64,000 bases of DNA from Pseudomonas sp. S37 (GTDB lineage Bacteria > Pseudomonadota > Gammaproteobacteria > Pseudomonadales > Pseudomonadaceae): assembly GCF_016658545.1 (NCBI RefSeq), contig NZ_JACVZC010000005.1, positions 62,001 to 126,000 on the forward strand. Direction: 5' to 3'. The position numbers were made by a program, and so were the translations under genes. The notes under the pieces are model-generated. The model saw nothing but the letters and a program-made list of their open reading frames with translations. It searched no databases and was not told the origin of the DNA. Below are positions 1 through 11,995 of the stretch, one piece after another (the stretch's first letter is position 1; the number at the start of each line of letters is the position of its first letter).

Positions 1-504
1 CGCCGCCGCGTTGTGCAGCAATGCCCGCCGCACCACTTCCCGCGGGTAGACGCTGGCCCGGTCAATCGTGCCCCTGAACAGGATCTCAAACGCCAACGGC
101 CGATGCTTGGTATCCAGAAACAGGCAACCGAACACCTCACTGGGTTCATGCCGCAGCATCGCTTTCAGGTAGCGCCGCACTGTTTCCGGGCTGTCCATGG
201 CCGACTCACGCTCAATCGAGGTTGCCAGGTGCCTGCGCCCGATCTCCAGCAATGCCTGCAACTGGCTGTACCTCACCGGACCCAGCCCAAGCTCACTCAA
301 GAAAGCCTCACGATCAGCCTCCAGCAACCTGCGCAAGCTGCCGAACTTCAGCAGCAAACCACGCGACAGCTCCACCACGTTACAACCGCGCACGCCTGAA
401 CCAAGAAATACCGCCAGTAACTCCGTATCGGTCAGGCTCCCGGCCCCACGCTGCAACAACTTCTCCCTCGGCCGCTCTTCAGCCGGCCACTCCCTGATAT
501 TCAT
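1..504 (-). CDS. radC: RadC family protein (JAB/MPN domain), C-terminus cut by window edge
   Basis: The minus strand encodes the first 168 residues of a RadC protein and runs off the left end. It begins [20 protein letters not shown], then shows the helix-hairpin-helix-like N-terminal region and the start of the JAB domain ([13 protein letters not shown], residues about 129-141). The metal-binding HxH motif and C-terminus lie outside the window. The ATG at 502-504 has an AGGGG ribosome site just upstream. RadC was named for DNA repair, but its biochemical role is uncertain. It is divergent from coaBC, an arrangement common in gammaproteobacteria. Confidence 0.9.
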   Translation of the reverse strand, partial: MNIREWPAEERPREKLLQRGAGSLTDTELLAVFLGSGVRGCNVVELSRGLLLKFGSLRRLLEADREAFLSELGLGPVRYSQLQALLEIGRRHLATSIERESAMDSPETVRRYLKAMLRHEPSEVFGCLFLDTKHRPLAFEILFRGTIDRASVYPREVVRRALLHNAAA

Positions 505-633
505 CCCTGCCCCTCTGCCTTTGCTGCGGCCCATTTCGGCCCTGTGTTAATCTATTTCGCCTCGTACATGCGACGTTCTGCCGCAGGCATTTTCAAACGT
601 CGCCGCCCGCTCTCACTGGAAAAAGGCAAGCCT

Positions 634-1845
634 ATGCAGCGGCTGTATCGCAAGCGCATCGTTCTCGGCGTAGGTGGCGGCATTGCCGCCTACAAAAGCG
701 CCGAGCTGATTCGCCGTCTCCTGGAGCACGGCGCGCAGGTGCGCGTCGTCATGACCCGTGGTGGTGCCGAGTTCATCACCCCGCTGACCCTGCAAGCGCT
801 GTCGGGCCACCCGGTGCACATGGACCTGCTGGACCCGGCCGCCGAAGCGGCCATGGGCCACATCGAACTGGCCAAGTGGGCCGACCTGGTGCTGATCGCA
901 CCGGCCACCGCCGACCTGATGGCACGCATGGCCCAAGGCATGGCCGATGACTTGCTGACCACCTTGGTACTGGCCACCGACGCCACCGTGGCCGTGGCCC
1001 CGGCGATGAACCAGGCCATGTGGCGCGACCCGGCCACCCAGGCCAACCTTGAACTGCTCAAGAGCCGAGGCATCCAGGTGTTCGGCCCGGCCTCCGGCAG
1101 CCAGGCCTGTGGCGACGTCGGCCTGGGGCGCATGCTCGAAGCCACCGACCTGGCCTGGTGCGCGGCGGAAAGCTTCAAGCGCCAGGCACTGACCGGCAAA
1201 CACGTGCTGATCACCGCCGGGCCGACCCAGGAAAACATCGACCCGGTGCGCTACATCACCAATCATAGCTCCGGCAAGATGGGCTTCGCCCTGGCCGAGG
1301 CGGCCGCCGAAGCCGGGGCTCGGGTGACCCTCGTGACGGGCCCGGTGCACCTGCCAACCCCCGACCGGGTCAGCCGTATCGACGTGGTCAGCGCGCGGGA
1401 CATGCTTGCGGCATGCGAAGCGGCCATGCCATGCGACCTGTTCATCGCCTCGGCAGCGGTTGCGGACTACCGCCCGGAAGTGGTTGCCGCACAAAAACTG
1501 AAGAAAGATCCTACGACTGGCGACGGCATGCTGCTGCAGATGGTGCGCAATCCCGATATCCTTGCCACCCTTGCTGGCCGCGCCGACCGCCCGTTCAGCG
1601 TCGGCTTTGCCGCCGAAACCGAACACTTGCTCGATTACGCTACGCGCAAGCTCAAGGACAAGAACCTCGACCTGATCGTCGCCAATGATGTGGCCAACCC
1701 CAGCATCGGCTTCAACAGCGAAGAAAACGCCTTGACCGTGATCGACCGCCAGCAGCACCAGACTCTCTTCGCGCAGACCAGCAAGGGCAAGATCGCCCGG
1801 CAACTGGTCGCCTTCATCGCCGAACGGCTCAACCAGGTTCAATAA
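634..1845 (+). CDS. coaBC: Bifunctional phosphopantothenoylcysteine decarboxylase / phosphopantothenate-cysteine ligase
   Basis: CoaBC (Dfp) carries out two consecutive cytoplasmic steps of coenzyme A synthesis: CTP-dependent ligation of cysteine to 4'-phosphopantothenate, then FMN-dependent decarboxylation to 4'-phosphopantetheine. The product is 403 residues, a normal length. The N-terminal CoaC half has the flavoprotein start [12 protein letters not shown], the catalytic-histidine segment [10 protein letters not shown] and the cysteine motif [12 protein letters not shown]. The CoaB half has the GPTQE and NHSSGKMG motifs and KLKKD. The ATG at 634 was chosen over an upstream in-frame start at 544 because it matches the family N-terminus and follows an AAGG site. 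dut starts five bases after the stop. Confidence 0.96.
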   Translation: MQRLYRKRIVLGVGGGIAAYKSAELIRRLLEHGAQVRVVMTRGGAEFITPLTLQALSGHPVHMDLLDPAAEAAMGHIELAKWADLVLIAPATADLMARMAQGMADDLLTTLVLATDATVAVAPAMNQAMWRDPATQANLELLKSRGIQVFGPASGSQACGDVGLGRMLEATDLAWCAAESFKRQALTGKHVLITAGPTQENIDPVRYITNHSSGKMGFALAEAAAEAGARVTLVTGPVHLPTPDRVSRIDVVSARDMLAACEAAMPCDLFIASAAVADYRPEVVAAQKLKKDPTTGDGMLLQMVRNPDILATLAGRADRPFSVGFAAETEHLLDYATRKLKDKNLDLIVANDVANPSIGFNSEENALTVIDRQQHQTLFAQTSKGKIARQLVAFIAERLNQVQ

Positions 1846-1850
1846 GTTAC

Positions 1851-2306
1851 ATGCACGCTCTTCAAGCCAAGATCCTCGACCCACGCCTGGGCAGCGAATT
1901 CCCGCTGCCGACCTACGCCACCCCCGGTTCCGCCGGCCTCGACCTGCGCGCCCTGCTCAAGGAAGACACGGTCCTTGAGCCTGGCCAGACCCTGCTGATC
2001 CCTACCGGCCTGTCGATCTACATCGGCGACCCGGGCCTGGCGGCGGTGATCCTGCCGCGCTCGGGCCTGGGCCATAAGCACGGCATCGTGCTGGGCAACC
2101 TGGTCGGGCTGATCGACTCGGACTACCAGGGCGAGCTGATGGTGTCGTGCTGGAACCGCGGCAACACCCCGTTCACCATCGCTGTTGGCGAGCGCATCGC
2201 CCAGCTGGTGCTAGTCCCGGTAGTACAAGCCCACTTCGATATCGTCGAAGCATTCGATGAGAGCCAGCGGGGCGCTGGCGGCTTCGGTCACTCCGGCAGC
2301 CACTGA
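1851..2306 (+). CDS. dut: Deoxyuridine 5'-triphosphate nucleotidohydrolase (dUTPase)
   Basis: This homotrimeric enzyme hydrolyses dUTP to dUMP and pyrophosphate, keeping uracil out of DNA and supplying thymidylate synthesis. The 151-residue protein has the five dUTPase motifs, including the early [38 protein letters not shown] and the C-terminal arm [10 protein letters not shown] that closes over the substrate. It lies five bases downstream of coaBC, so the two are probably co-transcribed. The ribosome site is weak, consistent with translational coupling. Confidence 0.96.
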   Translation: MHALQAKILDPRLGSEFPLPTYATPGSAGLDLRALLKEDTVLEPGQTLLIPTGLSIYIGDPGLAAVILPRSGLGHKHGIVLGNLVGLIDSDYQGELMVSCWNRGNTPFTIAVGERIAQLVLVPVVQAHFDIVEAFDESQRGAGGFGHSGSH

Positions 2307-2417
2307 GCCGACAGACGACCGTTCAGGCCAAGGATGGCGAACTCTCTGGCGAAACCACCGTCCAAGCGTTCAGTTTGCGCCTGCCCAGAAAGCCTTTGAC
2401 TAATGGAGCTTCCAGAG

Positions 2418-3818
2418 ATGAACGACATGGCCCACCTGGTCCCCGCCGCATTGCCAGACAGCATTTTCCGCGCCTATGACATCCGCGGCGTGGTCGGCAA
2501 GACCCTGCACGCCGAAACTGCCTACTGGATCGGCCGCGCCATCGGCGCGCAAAGCCTGGCTCAAGGCGAACCGCAGGTTTCGGTAGGCCGTGACGGCCGC
2601 CTGTCCGGCCCGATGCTGGTCGAACAGCTGATCAAGGGCCTGGTCGATGCCGGTTGCCAGGTCAGCGACGTCGGCCTGGTGCCCACCCCGGCGCTGTACT
2701 ACGCCGCCAACGTGCTGGCCGGTAAATCGGGCGTAATGCTGACCGGCAGCCACAACCCGTCGGACTACAACGGTTTCAAGATCGTCATCGCTGGCGACAC
2801 CCTGGCCAATGAACAGATCCAGGCCCTGCTGACCCGCCTGAAAACCAATGACCTGACCCTGGCCGAAGGCCGCGTGGAAAAGGTCGAGATCCTTGACCGC
2901 TACTTCCAGCAGATCGTCGGTGACGTGAAACTGGCGAAAAAGCTCAAGGTGGTAGTGGACTGCGGCAACGGCGCTGCCGGCGTGATTGCGCCGCAGCTGA
3001 TCGAGGCGCTGGGCTGTGAAGTGGTCCCGCTGTTCTGCGAGGTCGACGGCAACTTCCCCAACCACCACCCGGACCCGGGCAAACCGGAAAACCTCGAAGA
3101 CCTGATCGCCAAGGTCAAGGAAACCGGTGCCGACATCGGCCTGGCCTTCGACGGTGACGGCGACCGCGTCGGCGTGGTGACCAACACCGGCAGCATCGTC
3201 TACCCCGACCGCCTGCTGATGCTGTTTGCTCAGGACGTACTGGCGCGCAACCCGGGCGCCGAGATCATCTTCGACGTCAAATGCACCCGCCGCCTGACCC
3301 CGCTGATCGAACAGCATGGTGGCCGCGCACTGATGTGGAAGACCGGTCATTCGTTGATCAAGAAGAAGATGAAACAGACCGGCTCGCTGCTGGCCGGCGA
3401 GATGAGCGGTCACATCTTCATCAAGGAACGCTGGTACGGTTTTGACGACGGCATCTACAGTGCCGCGCGCCTGCTGGAGATACTCAGCAAGGCCGGGCAA
3501 AGCGCCGAAAACCTGTTCGCCGCCTTCCCGAACGATATTTCCACGCCGGAAATCAATATTGATGTGACCGACGAGGGTAAATTCAGCATCATTGATGCAC
3601 TGCAACGCGACGCCGACTGGGGCGAAGCCAACCTGACCACCATCGACGGTGTGCGGGTCGACTATGCCCACGGCTGGGGCCTGGTTCGCGCCTCCAACAC
3701 CACGCCGGTGCTGGTGCTGCGCTTCGAGGCCGACAGCGACGCCGAGTTGCAACGTATCAAGGATGTTTTCCGTACCCAGTTGCTACGGGTTGCCCCTGAG
3801 CTGCAACTGCCGTTCTGA
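2418..3818 (+). CDS. algC: Phosphomannomutase / phosphoglucomutase
   Basis: AlgC interconverts the 1- and 6-phosphates of mannose and glucose, supplying GDP-mannose for alginate and sugar nucleotides for LPS. The 466-residue protein has the phosphohexomutase signatures: TGSHNPSDYNG with the phosphoserine, the Mg-binding DGDGDRVG loop, the sugar-binding GEMSGH loop and the phosphate-binding segment RASNTTPVLVLRFE. The ATG at 2418 is preferred to 2403 because GGAG at 2405-2408 is then correctly spaced. Position 2427 is another possible start. The 111-base gap from dut shows no clear terminator. Confidence 0.95.
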   Translation: MNDMAHLVPAALPDSIFRAYDIRGVVGKTLHAETAYWIGRAIGAQSLAQGEPQVSVGRDGRLSGPMLVEQLIKGLVDAGCQVSDVGLVPTPALYYAANVLAGKSGVMLTGSHNPSDYNGFKIVIAGDTLANEQIQALLTRLKTNDLTLAEGRVEKVEILDRYFQQIVGDVKLAKKLKVVVDCGNGAAGVIAPQLIEALGCEVVPLFCEVDGNFPNHHPDPGKPENLEDLIAKVKETGADIGLAFDGDGDRVGVVTNTGSIVYPDRLLMLFAQDVLARNPGAEIIFDVKCTRRLTPLIEQHGGRALMWKTGHSLIKKKMKQTGSLLAGEMSGHIFIKERWYGFDDGIYSAARLLEILSKAGQSAENLFAAFPNDISTPEINIDVTDEGKFSIIDALQRDADWGEANLTTIDGVRVDYAHGWGLVRASNTTPVLVLRFEADSDAELQRIKDVFRTQLLRVAPELQLPF

Positions 3819-4754
<936 letters not shown>

Positions 4755-4770
4755 TCGTTAGCCTGTTCAG

Positions 4771-4880
4771 GCCTCTTCGCGGCGGTTCGACGCCTCGATA
4801 AACCCGCTCCTACAAAGGCAATCGCAGCCCTCGAGTCTGGCGCTGCCCAATGTAGGAGCGGGTTCACCCGCGAAAGGGCC
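4771..4880. repeat. REP/BIME pair (variant arm)
   Basis: Two inverted P. putida-type REP units face each other between argB and pyrE. The left unit is a variant in which the usual stem CGCGGGTAAACCCGC is interrupted by a GGCGGTTCGACGCCTCGAT segment. The right unit has the standard stem and the CTCCTACA-type tail. Confidence 0.85.
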
Positions 4881-4897
4881 AGAACAGGCGACACAAA

Positions 4898-4931
4898 AAA
4901 AGGCGACCTTCATCAAGAAGGTCGCCTTTTT
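4898..4931. terminator. Bidirectional intrinsic terminator argB/pyrE
   Basis: A perfect 13-bp stem, AAAAGGCGACCTT paired with AAGGTCGCCTTTT around an eight-base loop, has A-runs on one side and T-runs on the other. It can therefore terminate both argB (plus) and pyrE (minus). Confidence 0.9.
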
Positions 4932-4947
4932 CATTTCCAGGCCAGGA

Positions 4948-5589
4948 TCAGATCCCGTATTGCGCCCGGTAAGCCTCGACCGCCGGCAGGTGCTGCTTCA
5001 GCTGTGGGTCATCGGCCAGGAACTCCAGCACCTGGGTCAGCGAGACGATGCTGACCACCGGAATGCCGAAGTCGCGCTCCACTTCCTGGATCGCCGACAA
5101 CTCGCCATTGCCTCGCTCTTCGCGGTTCAGTGCGATCAGCACACCAGCGGCCTTGGCCTGCTGGGCGTTGATGATCTGCATGACCTCACGAATGGCGGTA
5201 CCGGCAGTGATCACGTCGTCGATGATCAGCACCTCACCGGCCAGCGGTGCGCCAACCAGGCTGCCGCCTTCGCCGTGGTCCTTGGCTTCTTTGCGGTTGA
5301 AGCACCATGGCACATCGAGCTGATGCTGGTCAGCCAGCGCCACGGCGGTAGTCGCCGCCAGCGGGATACCCTTGTAGGCCGGGCCGAACAGCACATCGAA
5401 CGGGATCTTGCTGTCGACGATGGCGGCGGCGTAGCAACGGCCCAGTTCGGCCAGGGCGGAACCGGTGTTGAACAGGCCGGCATTGAAGAAATACGGGCTG
5501 GTACGCCCCGATTTCAGGGTGAATTCACCGAAACGCAGTACCCCGCGATCGATGGCAAAACGGATAAAGTCGCGCTGATACTGCTGCAT
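4948..5589 (-). CDS. pyrE: Orotate phosphoribosyltransferase
   Basis: PyrE transfers the phosphoribosyl group of PRPP to orotate, giving OMP in pyrimidine synthesis. The 213-residue protein has the PRPP-binding signature [13 protein letters not shown] (about residues 119-131) and the family N-terminus with [14 protein letters not shown]. It is divergent from crc across an 80-base spacer, a pairing typical of Pseudomonas. Confidence 0.96.
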   Translation of the reverse strand: MQQYQRDFIRFAIDRGVLRFGEFTLKSGRTSPYFFNAGLFNTGSALAELGRCYAAAIVDSKIPFDVLFGPAYKGIPLAATTAVALADQHQLDVPWCFNRKEAKDHGEGGSLVGAPLAGEVLIIDDVITAGTAIREVMQIINAQQAKAAGVLIALNREERGNGELSAIQEVERDFGIPVVSIVSLTQVLEFLADDPQLKQHLPAVEAYRAQYGI

Positions 5590-5669
5590 GAATAGTCCCG
5601 GACACCACGGATTTAGCTAAATGGGTTGAGCTCGGGTATCATACACGCACGAGATTTATGGGGCCATTT

Positions 5670-6449
5670 ATGCGGATCATCAGTGTGAACGTAAATGGCA
5701 TTCAGGCTGCGGCCGAGCGTGGTTTGCTCAGCTGGCTGCAAGCCCAGAATGCCGACGTCATCTGCCTTCAGGATACCCGCGCCTCGGCCTTTGAACTCGA
5801 TGACCCAGCTTTCCAGCTCGATGGCTATTTCCTTTATGCCTGCGACGCGGAGGTGCCTGCCCAAGGTGGTGTGGCCCTCTATTCGCGCATGCAGCCCAAG
5901 GCAGTCATCACCGGCCTGGGCTTCGAGACAGCCGACCGCTACGGGCGTTATCTGCAAGCAGATTTCGACAAAGTCAGTATTGCCACCCTGCTGTTGCCTT
6001 CGGGCATGAACGGGGATGAAGACTTGAACCAGAAGTTCAAGTTGATGGACGACTTCGCCAAGTACCTGGACAAGCAACGCCGCAAGCGTCGCGAGTACAT
6101 CTACTGCGGCTCGTTCTACGTGGCGCAGCAGAAGCTCGACATCAAGAACTGGCGTGACAGCCAGCAGTCGCCGGGCTTCCTGGCGCCGGAGCGCGCCTGG
6201 ATGGATGCGATCACGGGCGAGATGGGTTATGTCGATGCCCTGCGTGAAGTCAGCCGTGAAGGCGACCAGTACAGCTGGTGGCCGGACAACGAACAGGCCG
6301 AGATGCTCAACCTGGGCTACCGGTTCGACTACCAGATCCTCACCCCGGGCCTGCGCCGCTTCGTGCGCAACGCCCGCCTGCCGCGTCAGCCGCGCTTTTC
6401 GCAGCATGCGCCGCTGATCGTGGACTATGACTGGACGTTGACCATCTGA
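5670..6449 (+). CDS. crc: Catabolite repression control protein Crc
   Basis: Crc works with Hfq to repress translation of catabolic mRNAs carrying A-rich CA motifs when preferred carbon sources are present. The 259-residue protein has the exonuclease III/endonuclease fold (MRIISVNVNGIQAA start, C-terminal SQHAPLIVDYDW). The family is known to lack nuclease activity, and the sequence departs from ExoIII at catalytic positions, for example LQDTRA where ExoIII has LQETK. The ATG at 5670 gives the standard Crc length; an upstream in-frame start at 5658 is not needed. Position beside pyrE is diagnostic in Pseudomonas. Confidence 0.95.
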   Translation: MRIISVNVNGIQAAAERGLLSWLQAQNADVICLQDTRASAFELDDPAFQLDGYFLYACDAEVPAQGGVALYSRMQPKAVITGLGFETADRYGRYLQADFDKVSIATLLLPSGMNGDEDLNQKFKLMDDFAKYLDKQRRKRREYIYCGSFYVAQQKLDIKNWRDSQQSPGFLAPERAWMDAITGEMGYVDALREVSREGDQYSWWPDNEQAEMLNLGYRFDYQILTPGLRRFVRNARLPRQPRFSQHAPLIVDYDWTLTI

Positions 6450-6453
6450 ACCT

Positions 6454-6575
6454 TGGGGCTGCTTTGCAGCCCATTCGCGGGTGAACCCGCTCCCACAGGG
6501 ACAACACAGGCGCTAATGGCTGTGATTACCCTGTGGGAGCGGGTTTATCGAGGCGTCGAACCGCCGCGAATGGGC
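6454..6575. repeat. REP/BIME pair (variant right arm)
   Basis: Two inverted REP units lie between crc and the convergent DUF4870 gene. The right unit reads GCGGGTTTATCGAGGCGTCG followed by AACCGCCGCGAA, the same interrupted-stem variant seen at 4771-4880. Confidence 0.85.
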
Positions 6576-6585
6576 CACAGAAAAT

Positions 6586-6954
6586 CTATTTGATCGGCCG
6601 CCAGATCATCGGGTAACGATACGGCTTGCCCTCATTCGCCCGCACCGCGGCAATGATGATCAGGATTAGCACCGCCACCGTCAGCATGGCGAACAGCACC
6701 AGCCCGATAAACACGAACATCAGCAAGAAGCAGATGAACCCGGCAATCGTCACGCTGATCTGAAAGTTCAGCGCCTCTTTGCCCTGGGCGTCGATGAAAG
6801 GGTCTTGCTCGCGCTTGAGGTGCCACAGCACCAGCGGGCCCAGCAGGTGCCCGAGCGGCACCACCAGGCCCAGCAGCGCGGAGAGGTGGCAGAACATCGC
6901 CCATTGCCGGATTTCGGCATTGGGCGGGGTGATCGACAGGTTCGAATCGCTCAT
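6586..6954 (-). CDS. DUF4870 family small membrane protein
   Basis: This is a 122-residue protein with two or three hydrophobic segments: about residues 25-45, a pair around 65-100, and a cytoplasmic motif KEALNFQ between them. The DUF4870 family (Tic20-like fold) has no established function. The ATG at 6954 was chosen over an upstream GTG at 6963 because a GGGAGGT ribosome site is then seven bases away. It lies 23 bases downstream of rph on the same strand, so it is probably co-transcribed with it. Confidence 0.85.
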   Translation of the reverse strand: MSDSNLSITPPNAEIRQWAMFCHLSALLGLVVPLGHLLGPLVLWHLKREQDPFIDAQGKEALNFQISVTIAGFICFLLMFVFIGLVLFAMLTVAVLILIIIAAVRANEGKPYRYPMIWRPIK

Positions 6955-6977
6955 GCCCCGCACCTCCCTGGCTGGTC

Positions 6978-7700
6978 TCAGTCGGCCAGTGCGGCCTGCT
7001 GCAGTTCGAAGATTTCAGTCATGCCTTTCTGCGCCAGGGCGAGCATGGCGTTGAGCTCTTCAGGTTGGAAAGGCGCGCCTTCGGCGGTGCCCTGTACCTC
7101 GATGAAACCACCGGCACTGGTCACGACCACGTTCAGGTCGGTCTCGGCAGCGGAGTCTTCCAGGTAGTCCAGGTCGAGCACGGCTTCGCCCTGATACATG
7201 CCGACCGAAACAGCACCGATCATGTGCTTGAGCGGGTTGCCACCCTTCAGGCCACCGCGCTTCTTGATTACCGCCAGGGCGTCGCACAGGGCAACCATGG
7301 CACCGGTGATGGACGCTGTGCGGGTACCGCCATCAGCCTGGATCACGTCGCAGTCGACGTACAGGGTGATGTCACCGAGCTTGCTCATGTCCAGCGCGGC
7401 GCGCAGCGACCGGCCGATAAGGCGCTGGATTTCCAGGGTGCGACCACCCTGCTTGCCACGGCTGGCTTCGCGCTGGTTACGCTCGCCGGTGGAGCGCGGC
7501 AGCATGCCGTATTCGGCGGTCAGCCAGCCTTGGCCCTGGCCTTTGAGGAAGCGCGGTACACCGTTTTCCACGCTGACCGTGCAGATAACCTTGGTGTCAC
7601 CGAACTCGACCAGTACCGACCCTTCGGCGTGCTTGGTGTAGTTGCGGGTGATGCGGATCGAGCGGAGCTGATCGGCGGCGCGACCACTTGGACGTTTCAT
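6978..7700 (-). CDS. rph: Ribonuclease PH
   Basis: RNase PH is a phosphorolytic 3'-5' exoribonuclease that trims tRNA 3' ends and degrades structured RNA. The 240-residue protein starts [20 protein letters not shown] and has the phosphate-binding segment with [17 protein letters not shown] and the [15 protein letters not shown] motif of the active site. The ATG at 7700 is the family start; an in-frame upstream start at 7739 would add 13 unconserved residues. The gene is divergent from yicC. Confidence 0.96.
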   Translation of the reverse strand: MKRPSGRAADQLRSIRITRNYTKHAEGSVLVEFGDTKVICTVSVENGVPRFLKGQGQGWLTAEYGMLPRSTGERNQREASRGKQGGRTLEIQRLIGRSLRAALDMSKLGDITLYVDCDVIQADGGTRTASITGAMVALCDALAVIKKRGGLKGGNPLKHMIGAVSVGMYQGEAVLDLDYLEDSAAETDLNVVVTSAGGFIEVQGTAEGAPFQPEELNAMLALAQKGMTEIFELQQAALAD

Positions 7701-7840
7701 CTGGGATACCTGTACTGGGACTTTGAATCTGCCGTGCATTATAGAGCCCGTAGCCCGGGGAAGACATGCCTATTGTCGCGCACAGGGCTGCCCGTCGCCT
7801 TTTCCTACCGCCGCAGCTACCCCTCGGTAACATAGGCGGA

Positions 7841-7870
7841 TTGGGCGCCACGCCCCCACTGCGCTACAAT
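7841..7870 (+). promoter_or_regulatory. Predicted sigma-70 promoter for yicC-gmk
   Basis: A -35 hexamer TTGGGC at 7841-7846 and a -10 hexamer TACAAT at 7865-7870 are separated by 18 bases, about 60 bases before yicC. Confidence 0.5.
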
Positions 7871-7928
7871 CCTGCGCCTTGCAGCCAAGAGGCTGCCACC
7901 GTTCATTTATCTACGCGAGGTACTCCCC

Positions 7929-9426
<1,498 letters not shown>

Positions 9427-9433
9427 TATACCG

Positions 9434-9562
9434 CATGGGGCTGCTTTGCAGCCCTTTCGCGACACAAGGCCGCTCCTACAGGGGATCGCGCAGGACTGAC
9501 TGACGCGATCTCCTGTAGGAGCGGCCTTGTGTCGCGAAAGGGGCGCAAAGCGCCCCCTTGCT
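9434..9562. repeat. BIME of the CGACACAAGGCC class
   Basis: A long inverted pair with arms CTTTCGCGACACAAGGCCGC and its complement lies between gmk and the convergent permease gene. Flanking GGGGCTGCTTTGCAGCCC and GGGGCGCAAAGCGCCCC palindromes extend the structure. It differs in core sequence from the CGCGGGTAAACCCGC units. Confidence 0.85.
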
Positions 9563-11104
9563 TTATTCCTGCAAAGGCAAGGTAGCCTGCTGACGCAGGG
9601 TAGCCCCCAGGAAGTACGCCGGCGCACGCATGCGCGACAGCATCATCAGCCCGATGCCCAGCACCGAGATGATCGCGGCAATCACGAACACCAGCCCCAG
9701 CCCGCCCACATGCGAGCCGCTGCCAAAGTCCGGCGAGGCGCTGTCGATGGCGGTGCGCGCAAAGATCACCGACAAAATCACCCCACCCACCAGCGGGCAC
9801 ATACCGCGCATGATGAAGTGGCGCACGCTGCTGAACAGGCTGTCGCGGAAATACCAGACGCAGGCAAACGCCGTCAGCGAATAGTAGAAACAGATCATCA
9901 TGCCCAGCGCGGTGATGGTATCGGCCAGCACGTTCTCGCTCAGGGTACGCATGGTCACGTAGAACAGGCCCGCGGCGATACCGGCACAGATGGTGGCATA
10001 GCGCGGGGTTTGCGAGCGCGGGCAGACGCTGGCGAACTTCGGCGGTACTGCGCCGTAGTAACCCATGGCCAACAGGGTGCGCGCCGGCGCCACGAAGGTC
10101 GACTGCAGCGACGCCGCGGTGCTGGCCAGTACGGCGATGGACATCAGGATCGCCAGCGGCCCCATGACCGGGCCGGCCAGGTGGGCAAACACGTTCTCCT
10201 GGATGCGCGGGTTGTTCAGGCCCAGGCCCGTTTCGCTGATACCGGCAAACTGCAGGGTGGCGATGGCAGTGAACAGGTACAGGCCGAGAATCAGCATTAC
10301 GGTCCAGGTGGCAGCCTTGCCGGGCACCTCTTCGCTGCCCACCGACTCTTCGCTGACGGTCAGGCAGGTGTCCCAACCCCAGAAGATGAAGATCGACAAC
10401 GACAAGCCGGCGGCAAAGGCCGAGAACGACTCGACACCGAACGGGTTGAACCAGGCGAAATCGAACTCCAGCGGCGGCGGCGCAGTGGTGCCGCCGAAGG
10501 CGGCGAAGGCAAAGCCGATCAGCACCAGCAACTGCAAGGCCACCAGGCCGTACTGCACGGTCATGGTGGTGGCAATGCCGCGACAGCAGATCCACACCGC
10601 CAGGGCGATGAACACGCAACAGGTGGTGATGTTGATCAACAGGTTGTCGGCCAACGCCGCCAACTCGTGCTTGCCAGTGATCTGGCCGAGGAACAGGTAG
10701 AAGAAGTCGACCGCCACCCCAGCCAGGTTGGACAGCACGATGGTGGTAGCCACCACCAGCCCCCAGCCGCCGATCCAGCCGATCATCGGGCCGAAGGCAC
10801 GGGCCGACCAGGTGAACGAAGTGCCGCTGTCCGGCTCCGCCGAGTTCAGTTCGCGATAACCCAGGGCCACCAGCAGCATCGGCAGGAAGCCGACGATGAA
10901 CACGGCCGGCAGGTGGGCACCCACCTCGCGCACGGTCGGGCCTAGGGCGCCGGTCAGAGTGTAGACCGGGGCGATGGTGGAAATGCCCAGCACCACGCTG
11001 GCCAGCAAGCCCAAGCGGCCTTTGGCCAGGCCCTTGCTGCGCTGAGTGTTGCCCGCGTCGGCCGCCACGTCGGGTGGGCGGCCGGCTTCTGTGTAATTGC
11101 TCAT
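9563..11104 (-). CDS. APC-superfamily amino acid/polyamine permease
   Basis: This is a 513-residue integral inner-membrane protein with about 12 hydrophobic helices. The first-helix motif VVLGISTIAPVYTLTGALGP belongs to the amino acid-polyamine-organocation superfamily. The substrate is not readable from sequence. The neighbours puuD-like and glutamate-putrescine ligase-like genes suggest putrescine or another amine. It lies 119 bases downstream of the puuD-like gene on the same strand, with an 18-bp palindrome between them. Its ribosome site is weak. Confidence 0.85.
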   Translation of the reverse strand: MSNYTEAGRPPDVAADAGNTQRSKGLAKGRLGLLASVVLGISTIAPVYTLTGALGPTVREVGAHLPAVFIVGFLPMLLVALGYRELNSAEPDSGTSFTWSARAFGPMIGWIGGWGLVVATTIVLSNLAGVAVDFFYLFLGQITGKHELAALADNLLINITTCCVFIALAVWICCRGIATTMTVQYGLVALQLLVLIGFAFAAFGGTTAPPPLEFDFAWFNPFGVESFSAFAAGLSLSIFIFWGWDTCLTVSEESVGSEEVPGKAATWTVMLILGLYLFTAIATLQFAGISETGLGLNNPRIQENVFAHLAGPVMGPLAILMSIAVLASTAASLQSTFVAPARTLLAMGYYGAVPPKFASVCPRSQTPRYATICAGIAAGLFYVTMRTLSENVLADTITALGMMICFYYSLTAFACVWYFRDSLFSSVRHFIMRGMCPLVGGVILSVIFARTAIDSASPDFGSGSHVGGLGLVFVIAAIISVLGIGLMMLSRMRAPAYFLGATLRQQATLPLQE

Positions 11105-11139
11105 GAGTATTTGCCGTAAATTTTGGAATTGTTTTCACA

Positions 11140-11157
11140 GGCCTTGCGTGCAAGGCC
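11140..11157. repeat. Perfect 18-bp palindrome upstream of permease gene
   Basis: GGCCTTGCGTGCAAGGCC is a near-perfect dyad (eight paired bases per arm around GT), 36 bases upstream of the permease start. No T-run follows on the minus strand, so an operator or mRNA hairpin is more likely than a terminator. Confidence 0.45.
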
Positions 11158-11223
11158 CGCTTTCACTCATTGAAAGCTTGCTGTCGGGGACACGTCATCC
11201 GAGACCTTCGGCTGACGTAAGCA

Positions 11224-11991
11224 TCACGCCTGCCGTGCGCCCTCCCGTGCTGCGTAGGCAATGCAGGCCTCGCGAAACGCCTGAAACAGGCGCAGCGAGA
11301 CCGGATTTTCGTTAAACCGCCACTCCGGGTGCCACTGCACGCCAAGCACAAAGCCCGGCGCCGCAGGCATGGACACCGCCTCGATCAGGCCATCCGGCGC
11401 CCGTGCTTCGACCCGCAGGCCCGGGGCCAGGCGGTCGATGCCCTGGCTGTGCAGCGAGTTGACCTCGAACTGCGCCGCCAGGCCCAGGCGCTCGAACAAC
11501 CCGCCAGGCTCGATGCTGACCGGGTGCCGAGGGCCGTATTGCACCTCCAGGGGTGCGTCCTCGGGTTCGCGGTGGTCAAGGTAGCCAGGCAGCTCCTGCA
11601 CACGCTGGTGCAGGCTGCCGCCAAGGGCCACGTTCAATTCCTGGTAGCCACGGCAGATGCAGAACACCGGTACACCGGCGGCAATCGCCGCTTGCAGCAG
11701 CGGCAGGGTCAGGCGATCGCGTGCCAGGTCGTGCCGGGTACCCGCTGCACTGGGGGCGCCATTGTAATGATGCGGTTCGATATTTGAAGGCGAGCCGGTA
11801 AAAACAATGCCGTGCAGGCGGGCCAGCAGCGCGGGCGTGTCGCTGCCCCCGTCGCGGGCCGGCAAGATCAGCGGCAGGCCGGCAAAGCCGGCCGCCTCCA
11901 CATACTTGTCGCCCACCGTGTGCGACGAGTTCTTCCCCACCTGCTGGCGGCAGGCGCTGACACCGATCAAGGGGACCGCAGTTGCGCTCAT
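11224..11991 (-). CDS. puuD: Gamma-glutamyl-polyamine/GABA hydrolase (class I glutamine amidotransferase-like)
   Basis: This 255-residue PuuD-like hydrolase would cleave the gamma-glutamyl bond of glutamylated amine catabolites such as gamma-glutamyl-GABA. The nucleophile elbow VFCICRGYQELNVALGGSL (Cys near residue 117) and the C-terminal VLGVQWHPEW with its histidine are peptidase C26 features. The ATG at 11991 was chosen because MSATAVPLIGVS matches the family start; in-frame extension to 12153 overlaps the upstream ligase gene and is not conserved. It is four bases after the ligase stop, so the two are translationally coupled. Confidence 0.88.
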   Translation of the reverse strand: MSATAVPLIGVSACRQQVGKNSSHTVGDKYVEAAGFAGLPLILPARDGGSDTPALLARLHGIVFTGSPSNIEPHHYNGAPSAAGTRHDLARDRLTLPLLQAAIAAGVPVFCICRGYQELNVALGGSLHQRVQELPGYLDHREPEDAPLEVQYGPRHPVSIEPGGLFERLGLAAQFEVNSLHSQGIDRLAPGLRVEARAPDGLIEAVSMPAAPGFVLGVQWHPEWRFNENPVSLRLFQAFREACIAYAAREGARQA

Positions 11992-11995
11992 GGGC

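Noticed and set aside
613..1884. Long open frames opposite coaBC, algC, spoT, recG, exbB and other genes
   Set aside because: These are shadows of high-GC coding sequence. They lack ribosome sites and recognisable domains, and lie wholly inside well-identified genes.
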